Assembly (NCBI GenBank): GCA_028023455.1
Contig: JAQFVV010006246.1
Span: 2,469,501 to 2,533,500 of the forward strand
Origin: Epiperipatus broadwayi
Taxonomy: Eukaryota; Onychophora; Udeonychophora; Euonychophora; Peripatidae
Direction of reading: 5' to 3'
Length of the DNA: 64,000 bases
Shown: in pieces, positions 12,446-22,657 of the stretch
Layout: every line of letters begins with the position of its first letter
Position numbering within the stretch: the first letter of the stretch is position 1
The notes under the pieces: generated by a model
Databases searched by the model: none
The model's input: the letters and a program-made list of their open reading frames with translations, nothing else
Told to the model about the DNA's origin: nothing
Program-made: the position numbers and the translations under genes

Positions 12446-13198
12446 ATATTTTTTTAAAATAATAATATTATTACTTGTTTCAATTATGTCTTTATCATTT
12501 AGATTTTGCCAACAATTTTTCTATTCCTTCATCCCGTTTCTTTTAAGATATCCATCATTTTCTGTAGATTTCTTCTTTCTTCATAGATTTAATTGCATAT
12601 TTCAATTCCTCATGCAGAATGCAATTCAGAAGAGGTAGTAGTTTTACAGAATACTTTTTGGTCTTTATTGCTACATAATTTTTTATAGAACTCGATCACA
12701 TGTTTCATAATATCATATCTCTTTTTAGTAATACTTCTATCATTTTTTAAAATGTATTATACTTCTGATATTTTTATTCTCTTCTATAGCTTTGCTTTCT
12801 AATTCATAATTATACTTTCATATGTTTTTATTAACTCTTTTTTGTACTATTTTACAAAATTTTTAATATTCAGTTCTTTTTAATGGATCATTTTATATTT
12901 ATTTTTTTTTATTTACAAATTGTCTCACTAGAAATTTAATTTTTAATGGTGTCTAAGTTATGTTTGTATTGATTTCAGTCAATCAGAACCATTTTAAAAT
13001 CTGTTAGTATTTTAAAATGATTTGAAATTTCTAATTTAAATTTATTGTAATGTTTCTGAAGATTTGAAATACTAATTGGGAATGTTTTAATTGCTAATAA
13101 TTTTAATTTCTTTAGTTTTATATTAACATGTAACTTATTAATATTTTTTATTAGTCATTTATTAGATTAGAAATTATCTACTAAATGAATAATAATAT

Positions 13199-13781
13199 TA
13201 TAGTGTAATTTTCACTATATCACTCTCATGCAGAGTAGGGACTGGTTTCTATCTACTTTTAACATTTTGTGGAGGGTATAATCATAAACACATGACCAAA
13301 AAGATGTGTGAAGAAGATGACCCCCACTCATCAGCCCTCATCAGTTGGTTCAAATCACAATCTCTTACACATATCTTTATAATTCTTCAGTATATGTTGA
13401 TAAAATACTACAGTTTAATTGATATTTCAAACTTACAGCCCTCATAATATTTATACAAATCACTTAATGGAATTATATTATTTTTATTAGTCATACATTA
13501 GACTATTATTGATATACTTCTACTATGTGATTTGTGTTAAGTTGTGAGTACAGTAAGTTTGATACGTATCATTTGCATTATAGTAATTGACTATATATTC
13601 TGAAGAATTATTTAGTATGTACAAAATATTGCAATCTGGTTCAATGAAAAATGTGCACCTTGGGTATTATTCATTTGTTTCATGTCATATGTTTACAATT
13701 ACAATCTCCTCAAGGTGTTAAAAGTGGATGTAAATCAATTCCTACCTTGCATGAAAGTGGTACAGTGAAAATTACACTATA
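13199..13781. mobile_element. TIR MITE nested in the RTE LINE
   Basis: Perfect 18-bp terminal inverted repeats, TATAGTGTAATTTTCACT at 13199-13216 and its complement at 13764-13781. Imperfect similarity extends inward past CATGCA to about 43 bp. A terminal TA probably is the target duplication. No ORF. It separates the endonuclease and RT halves of the LINE, so it inserted later. Confidence 0.8.
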
Positions 13782-13813
13782 AAAATATTATTCATTATGT
13801 ATCTTATATCTCA

Positions 13814-14131
13814 CTAATTGATAATCATATCATGAGTTGATATTTTAAAAACATTACAATTTTGTACAGCATACTTTCTTTTAGTTAAGATATAATCCAA
13901 TTCTACTCTATCTTTATATGGATGCTCCCATGTTCTTTTTCTCTTAGCATTCTTATCTATATAGTTTTTTTTTTTCTCAGAAAACTCTACCATAACCAAA
14001 TTTAACACAGCATAATCAGAATTAAAATCTCTCATAACAATTATAAAATGTTGTTCAGTCTGATAAAAAACTTTTTGTACAGCCAGATAATAAAAACAAC
14101 TTGTTGGGGTACAAACTTGAATTGTCTGCAT
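13814..14131 (-). pseudogene. LINE AP-endonuclease relic
   Basis: In RTE-type LINEs this domain nicks target DNA for target-primed reverse transcription. The 105-residue fragment has IQVCTPTS near its start (the strand before the active site), IIVMRDFNSD (family form GDFN, so Gly is Arg here) near residue 33, KRTWEHPYKDRVELDYILTK near residue 64, and ends near the place where the SDH motif should follow. The order and spacing fit the C-terminal two-thirds of the endonuclease. The N-terminal catalytic part is not in this frame. The GDFN change and truncation show that it is dead. A related relic is at 60968-61219. Confidence 0.8.
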
Positions 14132-15545
14132 TTAATATATTCTATTAATTTGAATAACTAATCTTGCCACTGTGTCATCAATCTTACAATGTTGTTTTTC
14201 TATTTTTTATTTATACTCCATTTATGTACTAAAACGCATATTCAATTTTTAAATCAATAGTCTCTTCACATTTCTTTTTAATTTTAGAAAGTCCATCAAG
14301 ATCTATTTAATATTAAACAATTCTTCCAATTTATGCAATCTTCCTTTACATGAATACAATCTATAGTTGTATATACTAAATAAAAGGTCATGATTAAATG
14401 GGAACATGTGTGCACAAACAGGATTTCTAACATCTTCCACCTCTGCTGTTGGGTTACTTTATAGACTCATGGGAATAACAGCTCTAGCTTATTTTTGTCT
14501 GTTATGATTATAAATATCTATTAAAAGTATTCATTCACATACAAGTGCATTTTGCCTTTAAGTTCTTATTAATGATGGTAAAATCTATTAACCAATCTTG
14601 GAATATGGATAGTATAGCATTATGCTATTTAATATCTAACAATAAATTGCTCTAGAATATAGTGATAAAAGTCACATGTTGTTGCAGAAATTAACTTTCC
14701 TAATTAAAGAGAACTGACATAAAACTTAGATCACTAAAATATTTAGTAACTGATTTTAGTGTAGATCTATATAAATGTGCAATCAATTTTAATTTTTTTT
14801 TAAATTTTACTTTAGTAGTTTGGATAGTATAAAGTAATAAAAGATTAATGGTAGATCTATAAGAGATTTTATTCCATTTTTAAAATATCTACATCCTCAC
14901 TGATGGAATATGAAATTGTGAATATTAGAGAACTGTACTATCTGATTTCCTATCATTTATTCAGTTTTGTTAGTAGATCACTGCAGAGTAGAGTTTAGAG
15001 AAGTTTTTTTGAAACTATGACAGTTTATCTTTTGTATGCCTTTAGAGACCAAATCTTTATGAAAATGTCAAAAAAATTCTGTTTATAAATTATTTTAAAA
15101 TATGATACCTGGATATTTCTTTATGATCTACTGAGTTACATTCATTTTGAAGGTCTAAGTCATTGTTTCACAATAAATAGCATATTATAACTATCAGATA
15201 AATTTCCTTATGTTAGAAGCCATTTACTAGTAGCCATATGACTAAAAAAGAAGATATTTTGGGTTTTTATCCCCCAATATTTATTTAGGTATTAAATCAT
15301 GATCAAATAGGGTTACAAAAAAAAAGTTATTTACATTATTATCAAATTAGGATTATCCAAGCAAACTAAGGTAGTCTAACTAATCAAAATCTTTTCTGTG
15401 AATTTTCTATTTTTTATTTAATTCCTGTGCTTAGGATTGTGATTTTCATTTGCTGTATCTTTGTTTTTGTTTTATCCCTTTCTTTCCTCTCTTCTTTTTT
15501 TTCTTCTGGTGTTTTCACATTCTATTCTCTCATTTTGAAAAGGCT
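14132..15545. other. Non-coding spacer
   Basis: Nothing beyond AT-rich sequence could be supported. A 71-codon ORF at 15427-15642 overlaps the tail of a minus-strand LINE and is a shadow. The part next to 15546 may be that LINE's 3' untranslated region. Confidence 0.55.
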
Positions 15546-16984
15546 TCATGTATCTTTATATCTATTTGTTGATGCCAAGATTTTGTCCCTGTTTTTCATC
15601 TCTGCCATTTTGTTTAAGAAAAATTGTTCTTTGCTTTGTTGAGGATGATTGAATGTTTTGTGGTATCTAATTTTCCATAATGCTATTGTTATAAATAGTG
15701 ATAGCCTTATTGTGGCAAATTTTTTAGTTAATAGGCTTTCTTTAAGTGATGTTATTGTGTAATAGTTGATTTCTGAGCTATTATAAATAATTTTGGGAGG
15801 ATTTCCATAGCCCTATGCATGTTTTGATTAGATGTTCAAATGTTTGTTCCTCTCTATCACATAAAGGACAGATGGGATTTCTTGCAGAGAATCTTCTTCT
15901 GTATTTTAAAAACCAATTGTTTGATATTGCATTCATGTTTATCTTAATGGTAAAGTCAATATACTTGGACTCCATGTCCCACTACTTGAAGAGTTTCATA
16001 ATCTTTTGATTTGTTAAGTGTTTCTGGGATGGATCTTAGTTGAGGATATATAAGAACATAGGCATCCCAGATTTTTAATTTAGTTTCAAATACTTTTTAG
16101 ACAATATTAAGCATTCTTTTAGTTTATTTATGCTTGAATCTATCTAGTTTACTTTGTGAGGTGGAGAGTGGTCTGTTGGCAATACTGGTTCTAGTATTGT
16201 TTTGTAGTTTGATAAATGTATTAAATGGTTTATTAAACTGTTTGTCTTTTGGGTAACAAATGCTTGCTTGGAGTGGTATGACATTCTATTAAATTTTCTT
16301 GGCTGTTGCATTGATTTGATACTTAGGATGGCCACTTTACCTTTCCAGAATAATCTGGCTGCTAGGGAATTTCTTTTGTTTATGAACCTCTTAGAAGTTT
16401 TAATAATGGGGAGATAATACTTAATTTTGGCCATTATTTTCATGTTTACAGGACTACTTTCTCTTGAAGGGAAAGGTATACCATTGCAAGTTTTTTTGTT
16501 AGTATCTCTATGGCATTGATTGTCATGTCTTGTACTTCTTTTGATATTTGTGTTAGTGATTTTGCTATTGCAAACCCCAGAAATTTCTGAGGTTCAGCTT
16601 CAAACTTAGAATTTTTTTTTTCTGAAGTAATTCTCCATGTGGCTGATTTTAGGGATTTATTCGGAGACCTGAGCTGAGTGAAAATTGATCGAGAATTTTG
16701 TAGAGTTTTGGAAGATATTTATAGGATGGCAAAAAAATTAGGACTTCATTCATGTATACAATGGCCTTTATGGGTATTTTTAGTCTGTTAATATATATTC
16801 CTGGTAGCATGAGGTCTATTTGTTTTAGAAGTGGGTTTATGTATGCTATGAATAACAATGCACTGAGTGGATATCCCTGTGGGATGGATAAATCTGGTTG
16901 GAATGCTTGTGATATTTTGCCATTTAGGGAGATGGCAATTTTCATCCAAAGTTTTACAAAAAACAAAATAAATCGAATTGACAT
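15546..16984 (-). pseudogene. LINE reverse transcriptase with C-terminal zinc-finger tail
   Basis: Minus-strand non-LTR retrotransposon relic in broken frames. From the 5' side: an RT piece (16984-16649) with LSIPQGYPLSALLFIAYINP (palm block before motif C), AIVYMNEVLIF (catalytic YADD replaced by YMNE), and FSLSSGLRINP. Next, 16443-16144 has FWKGKVAILSIKSMQQPRK and TDHSPPHKVN. Then a tail with KIWDAYVLIYPQ, IKINMNAI, CPLCDREEQTFEHLIKTC (Cys-x2-Cys..His-x4-Cys, the zf-RVT-type finger), and finally RLSLFITIALWKIR and MKNRDKILAS before a TGA at 15546-15548. The whole tail is collinear with the LINE at 62782-63417, so both belong to one family. The catalytic Asp pair is lost. Wording suggests an L1/Tx1-like clade, unproven. 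Confidence 0.8.
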
Positions 16985-17711
16985 TTAAGGTAAAAATCAT
17001 TGATGAAATACTTTACAGAATGCTAAAACAAGAGCAATGTAGTATGTAGCAGATGCATGATTTTCTTACCTACATTTGCCATAATGTTTTTGCAATCATC
17101 AGCATTCCCATATACTGGAAAAATAATTACACCATTTTTAGTAAGAAAATGATTGGTTCCAGTAAAGTTTAATCATGCGCTGAAGATACAAAAAGACATC
17201 TATAATTAAATCTATCATTATAATTACAATAATCAAAATAAATTAAATGGTAATTATTTTATTCTACAAATGTGTTTTATTTTATTTTTTAATAAATAAC
17301 AATTATCATAACCAGTTTATCATTATATTATACTTGAGTTCATAGTACATTCTGGCAGTTGAGCAGGCAGAATTTTATGCTAACATCTAAATAAAATTGG
17401 CTAATTAGTAAGAGTTTTATATGGAATACAAATTCCATATGATCAACTAAGCATACTTGCCCCCAAAGGTATCTGCATTACAAAATGAATATACTCTGGT
17501 TTCTAGGCCATATAGGTTGGGCTGACTATTTAACCAGTGTCATATATTCTTATCATTAAAGAATTTTAAAAGCTTTGTAGGAATAAACAATTTATGTGAA
17601 AATTCTAAAAAGAGCAATTATAGCTATTCTTTTATTCCAACTATTGGAAAAGAATTTGGCATTAATATAGTTGGTGAAATGTACTGAAATCAAAAACTTA
17701 CTTATGTTTTC
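16985..17711. other. Non-coding spacer
   Basis: Possibly upstream remains of the LINE next to 16985; no recognisable motif. Otherwise nothing seen. Confidence 0.5.
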
Positions 17712-18117
17712 TATAATCATCACATGATCAACATTTCTTATGCTTACTCATAACTGCTATTTATTCAGGCAAAACTTTCCATACAGTAGTGCAACTCAGT
17801 GCTAGCCAAAGTAATCAATGGGTGTCAGAAGGCTTGTGTACAAAATCTCTATCTAGTGCCTACTCATCCAATATCCCTAGACTAGTTTCTGGCTTGTTGC
17901 CTTTGTCTCTGAGGAGCTTTGGATCTGAGAGCACTGCATCTAGATCTTAGGATCTAATGCAACTCTCCAGCAGCCACCTTTTATCTCTATTTAACTAAAA
18001 AAACCATGAGAATGAAAATGAAAACAATAATATTTTCAATCCAAGCTCATTATCTTATATAGTCATATAGGTCTGAACTTAGTTCAGTACCCATACATTT
18101 TGGTGTGTTTGGTTATT
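17712..18117 (-). repeat. Ribozyme repeat family 1, left (inverted) arm
   Basis: Reverse-oriented, nearly complete unit of a repeat also present at 18118-18545 (+) and 60508-60970. The inner end stops mid-unit, so the two arms are not exact mirror images. It contains a decayed hammerhead at 17871-17925. Confidence 0.8.
17871..17925 (-). ncRNA. Hammerhead ribozyme, decayed (family 1)
   Basis: Minus strand: CTCCTCA, then GAGACAA in place of the CUGANGA box, an AGGC/AGCC stem II, GAAAC, and TAGTC then TAGGGA. The surrounding sequence aligns base for base with the intact copy at 18408, but core positions 3, 4 and 8 are mutated, so it should be inactive. Confidence 0.6.
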
Positions 18118-18545
18118 GCCTGTTTTAATAACAGTTATGAGTAAGCATAATAAAGGGTGATTATGTGATGTTTAGTGGTGTAACACCAATCCTGCTAATA
18201 GGATGGTGGTTATGATTATTAAAGAACCAAAGACACCAAATGGTATGGGTAATGAACTGTGTTCAGATCTATATGACTATATAAGCTAATGAGTTTGGAT
18301 TGAAAATATTTCATTCTCACAGTTTTGTAGTTAAATAGAGGTTAAAGCTGACTGTTGGAAGGCTGCATTAGATCCTAACATGTAGGTGTAGTGCTCTCAG
18401 ATCCAAAGCTCCTCACTGATGAAGGCCACAAGCCAGAAACTAGTCTGGGGATATTGTATGAGTAGGCACTAGATAGGGATTTTGTGCACAAGCCTTCTGG
18501 CATCTACTGATTATTCCGGCTTGATGGAGAGTTTTGCCTGTTTTA
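18118..18545 (+). repeat. Ribozyme repeat family 1, complete unit
   Basis: A unit running from GCCTGTTTTAAT at 18118 to the recurrence of the same sequence at 18536, a period of 418 bp, so this is one full repeat with a little over one copy. It carries the best-preserved family 1 hammerhead (18408-18454). It has no protein-coding capacity. With its left neighbour it forms a divergent inverted pair. Best read as a retrozyme-like non-coding mobile RNA element. Confidence 0.75.
18408..18454 (+). ncRNA. Hammerhead ribozyme, type I, intact core (family 1)
   Basis: Self-cleaving RNA motif. Seen: stem I 6 bp (UCCUCA with UGGGGA), core CUGAUGA, stem II GGC-CACAA-GCC, core GAAA, and stem III ACUAGU, which is a complete palindrome without loop, followed by cleavage-site C at 18445. 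The pair next to the core in stem II is A with A instead of the usual G-C, which could weaken activity. A loop-less palindromic stem III implies action as a dimer. Stem I continues past an internal loop where the usual tertiary contact to loop II would form. Confidence 0.75.
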
Positions 18546-19487
18546 ATATTTCCTATAATCTGATGCTCAATGAAAAACATCTCAATCAGATCAAAAATTG
18601 CATTAAACTAAAGATATAAATTAAAACATTTTACATTTATATTCACAGAAATTATATAAAATTAATCACTATTTATAGTGGAGCCTGTTACTTTGTGAAT
18701 AAAGTACGATTAAGCATTAAAATGAGCAAATAGATATAATATGTGAATTAGTAGTTTACAGAAAAAGTGATCCAAAAAGCAGAAATATATGATTAATTTG
18801 AGAATAAATCTTTACCTTTCAAAAAAATAAACTATTAAAATGTTAGCTTTTGAACAGTAATGATACAGACTAGAAAAATATGGACTTCTAAAACATCTGG
18901 CTTTAGAATAGCCACAATCAAATTCACCACTAATATGTGAGAACTGATTTCTGTGTATGATGCTCTCTTTATAAATATTTAGAAAAATAAATGTTATCTA
19001 GATGGTAATTAGGTGCATGTAAATATTTCTATATCTATTTGACTTAGCAGAACCAGCAAAAAGTCCAAAATATTACACCACAGTACTTTTAATAAATGAC
19101 CTGAATTGAAAAGCTCTTAGCTGCAAATGGTTATTAATAATTGATGATATTTATACATTATAAGTGGATCACCTGTGAAGTTCCTTGACTAGACTTCTAA
19201 GAATCCTTCCACATTAAAATCACCATATATTTTTTGGCATAATAATTTTCTACCTATGCTATAAGACATCTGGATGAAAACAGATGAAATGTAATAGTGT
19301 CATCATACAAATCATCTGGGAGTTAATATTAAAACAAAGAATTGCTGAAAATATCTGTCAAAACAAATAAAACCATATCTATTAAACATAAATTTAAATT
19401 GTGTAAGCCATAAAAACATTTTCAAAGAATTTTTATATTTTGCACTACTTTTCAAGCCACACTATATTTTTTTTCTCATATGTAAAA
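18546..19487. other. Non-coding spacer
   Basis: Nothing gene-like or clearly repetitive seen. Confidence 0.6.
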
Positions 19488-19558
19488 GCTTTAACTAGGA
19501 AGCAAACCTGGATCAGCTGCTTGGAAGGCAGCTATGCTAACCACTAGTCCACAAATGC
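19488..19558 (-). pseudogene. tRNA-Gly(UCC)-like pseudogene or SINE head
   Basis: The minus strand gives a 71-nt tRNA-like sequence: A box around TGGACTAGTGGTTAGCA, anticodon arm CTGCCTTCCAAGCAG with loop CTTCCAA (anticodon TCC, glycine), and a T arm CCAGG-TTTGCTT-CCTAG with a B-box-like core. The acceptor stem pairs at about five of seven positions. Acceptor mismatches and the altered T loop (TTTGCTT, where TTCRANN is expected) argue for a pseudogene or a tRNA-derived repeat. Confidence 0.6.
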
Positions 19559-20377
19559 TTGACTAACAATAAATTTAAATACATAAATGTTTTAGTTGGT
19601 AAATTTTTCTTTATATAGATATTTGAAGTATTAGTCACTCATTGAAAGCTGCTGAAAGAATGCTTAGTGATGATTGTGTAGTTATTAGAATAAAACAAAT
19701 ATTTAAAAGGTCTTTGGTAATGCCTGTCACCAGAAACAATTGTCTTAAGGATTTGTTGATTCAGAGTGTTTGTAATTATTAAATCTTTTGTAATTATATT
19801 TTTGATATATCTGATTATTATTGTATATATCACCTAAAAGCAATTATAATAAAATTTTAGTTTTTTTTTCTTTTGTTCAGTTAGATTATAAATATTTCAT
19901 TAGTTTAAGTATTATAAATGTAAAGTACACCATTCACCAGAGATCTTATATATACTTATAAGAATAAATGATCAACATTGCCTAAATGAATTATCATTGT
20001 TATCACATTTCTAAAGTGCTAAGTTATTCTAAAAAGTGTTGTTTCTGACATTTTTAGAATATTCAATCCATTGTAATTATTTTGCTTAATATATTTTTAA
20101 TTTTAGATGTTTCCTTTTCTTAATATTTAAGTATTTAGCGTTATGTTTTTCAGCCTGACATTATCACAAGTTTAAAAATTTGCATAGCATGTAGAATGAC
20201 ATTTATTTGTTTTATATTTAATGTCGATAAATTCCTATTTAAATTTTTGAAACTTGCACTGAATAGATATATAAATACATTTTTAAGATAATTATTTATG
20301 ACTTTGATACTTTGATTTTTTTCTTTGGTGTACTTTATTTTTTAGAATGTTATAAATAAAAGTATTTTATTTTGTAG
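19559..20377. other. Presumed intron upstream of CUB exon A
   Basis: Since exon A starts in phase 1 behind a splice acceptor, the sequence before it should be intron. No further upstream exon was recognised in the window. Confidence 0.5.
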
Positions 20378-20565
20378 ATTGTTTTAGAGAACTGAATACA
20401 CCTACTGGCACGATTACTTCACTAAACTTTCCTAATCATTATCCAAACAATCGAGTTTGTACATGGGTAATTCAAGTTCCTATTGATAGGCGAGTTACAT
20501 TAACATTTAATGCATTTAAAATAGAAGGACATAAACCAAAATGCTTTGATGGTGATTTTATTTCG
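20378..20565 (+). CDS. CUB-domain protein, exon A (first half of the CUB domain)
   Basis: CUB domains are extracellular beta-sandwich modules used for protein binding in secreted or membrane proteins. This 188-bp exon follows a TTTTGTAG acceptor and ends at a GTAAGT donor. It begins in phase 1 and encodes 62 full residues. The reading starts with a Cys right after the split codon, then TGTITSLNFPNHYPNNRVC (family form: GxIxSPxYPxxYPxxxxC), TWVIQVP, RVTLTF, and KIEGHKPKCFDGDFIS with the third Cys and the usual acidic Asp. The Glu of KIEG and Asp of CFDGD fit two of the calcium-binding residues of cbCUB domains. It ends in phase 0. The second half is 35.7 kb away in exon B. The parent protein cannot be named from one domain. 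Confidence 0.9.
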
Positions 20566-20900
20566 GTAAGTGTAAAGTTCCCTTTTTTAAAATTGATAGA
20601 GTTAATATGTTAAGGAATGTCTCAGCCGTTATAGGTGCATGATACTCTTTATTAAATTGCTGAATATTTTTTTTTTCTGTTAAGAATAACTAGTAATACA
20701 TTTATTAAACAATATTATAAGATATCTGAGTTATAGCTAGAAACAAATCTTTGAAATACCACTGAATTTGAAGACTAAATTATAAGCAGGAAAAGGCATC
20801 TATTATTTATTACTTATCCACGATTTTACCCGGATAGAAATTTATTTTGAGAGAATTAATAATACAGATATTGTATAGATTTAACTTCAAATTATCTAAA

Positions 20901-21490
20901 AGATTATTGATTGTTATTGATATTGGAATTGTCTAAGTGTTGACTGATTTCTATGAATTTAGTTATAAATCTATCTAACCTTGAGAATTATTACACTTAT
21001 TATCCAATTAATACAATGTTGAAGAGAAATTTGAAAATTATAATTGCAATTTGATTGTTATAATTGATTATTTGTTAATCTGCATTCAGAACAGGCTATA
21101 TTTAACTGTTTAAGAGATTTATTTAAACTTCTTTATATTAATAATTTGAGTTTCCATGGTCAAAGTGCAATTTTTAGTGTCTATATAAATATATTGGACA
21201 ACAAATAAAGGTGGAATTCCATCTTTAGTGTTAAAAAGAGATTGTCTTGATAACAGATTGAGAATGTTGATTGCTATTAATATTTAGATTGTCTAGGGTT
21301 GTCTGATTTCTCTCAATTTACTTATAAACCTATCTAGCCTTCAGCATTATTATACTTATCATCCAAGTAATACATTGTTGGAGTGCAATTTGAAAGTTAT
21401 AATTGCAGTTTGAATCTTATAAATGACTATATGCTAGTCTGAATTCAGAACAGGTTATATTTATCTGAGTAGGAAGTTTTAAGGATTAAA
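20901..21490. repeat. Two diverged tandem copies of a 360-bp unit
   Basis: The block at 20901-21130 recurs at 21261-21490 in the same orientation (for example TTGATTG.TATT, GATTTCT.T.AATTTA, TTATAATTGCA, TCAGAACAGG). Spacing is 360 bp. No ribozyme core was found in it. Confidence 0.7.
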
Positions 21491-22567
21491 TGGGTCATAT
21501 ATTCAGAACACCCCTTGCTTAGAACACATGCATGATCAACTTAAATCTATATCCAAAGGTAAGCTACTGAAAGAGATTGATGTTGTATAAGATTTTTACT
21601 AAGAATTATAGCATATTAAAATGTTGTAATCTGAATAAAGTTTCTGCAATAGGATGTGACATCCTGAAATTCCATTGAAAGATAGATTATTTTGATTGTA
21701 TTGACATAAGAGAGGAATACAGAAAACTAATAATTTGTGGATCAGTTGTATTGATATTCACAATAGAAAAATTAATTCTTAAGGCATATGGTGATGCAAT
21801 TATCAAATTAATTGGTACTAGTTCAGCCAAAAGATAAATAATTTTTAATACAGTATGATCATGATATCTGTGCCAATTGGTTGTTTCACACTTTACATAG
21901 ATACTGAACATCATGGACAGTAGTATTCTATATATAATTTAGTTTATATATATATATATATATTGTACATATATGTATGTTCTCATGTCCCACACATATA
22001 TATTATTTAATTGAGGAAAAAAAATTTTTTTATATATATATAGATTTATGTGTACGTATATTATATGTGTAATATATAGTTGATAAATTAATAAGTGGTG
22101 AATGAATATAATGTTGTAAGAAAGGATATTTTAATATGTTATTTTCTTATTAAATAATTAATATATTCAGTTATTTAGTTTTATTTTTGGTTAAAATAAA
22201 GCAGATCAAAAAGAAAGTGTCAAATAAAGTGATCTAGATAAGAGATTCAGATTTGAAAATGTACACGTGCAAAAGAGTGTGAAAGAATAGGAACGTCTGT
22301 TTAAACATAAAACGTTTTTAACACCTATTTTTAGTGACTATAGATTGCCAGCTTTATTGTTTGTGTTATCTGTGTCTAAGATTATTTTTATAAAGGGTGT
22401 GCTTTGATGTAATAAAGCGTGATTATTAATTTTCTTGTAAAATCGCGATAGAATATCAACTTGTCAAACTCTGATTTTTTATCTTTTATCTCAAGATAAG
22501 ATATGCAGGTGGTCAGTTTCTTTGACCAAAGATTGGCAATATAAATGAATAAAATGTTTAAAAGACT

Positions 22568-22657
22568 CAGTATTATTATTATAGAGAGACAGACAGTCAC
22601 TCAGTCATTATTATTAAAGAGAGATGTAACTCAGTATTATTAAACAGAGATGTAACT
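22568..22657. repeat. Short tandem repeat of about 28 bp, three imperfect units
   Basis: CAGT.ATTATTA followed by GAGA and GATGTAACT recurs. The preceding GCAATATAAATGAATAAAATG (22534 on) contains a TATA-like box, so this could be part of an LTR, but no partner LTR was found. Confidence 0.45.

Larger units (their letters stand above)
11789..14131 (-). mobile_element. Decayed RTE-like LINE
   Basis: On the minus strand an AP-type endonuclease (14131-13814) is followed in the right order by reverse transcriptase segments (about 12445-11789), as in RTE-type LINEs, where one ORF holds endonuclease then RT. Stops and frameshifts are frequent, so it is an old dead copy. It is split by a later MITE insertion at 13199-13781. 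Confidence 0.8.

Noticed and set aside
13318-13360. CTGATGA on the minus strand inside the MITE
   Set aside because: No GAAA box and no stem I, so not a ribozyme.
16752-17000. ORFs overlapping the LINE RT on both strands
   Set aside because: Shadows of the reverse transcriptase reading frame at 16649-16984.
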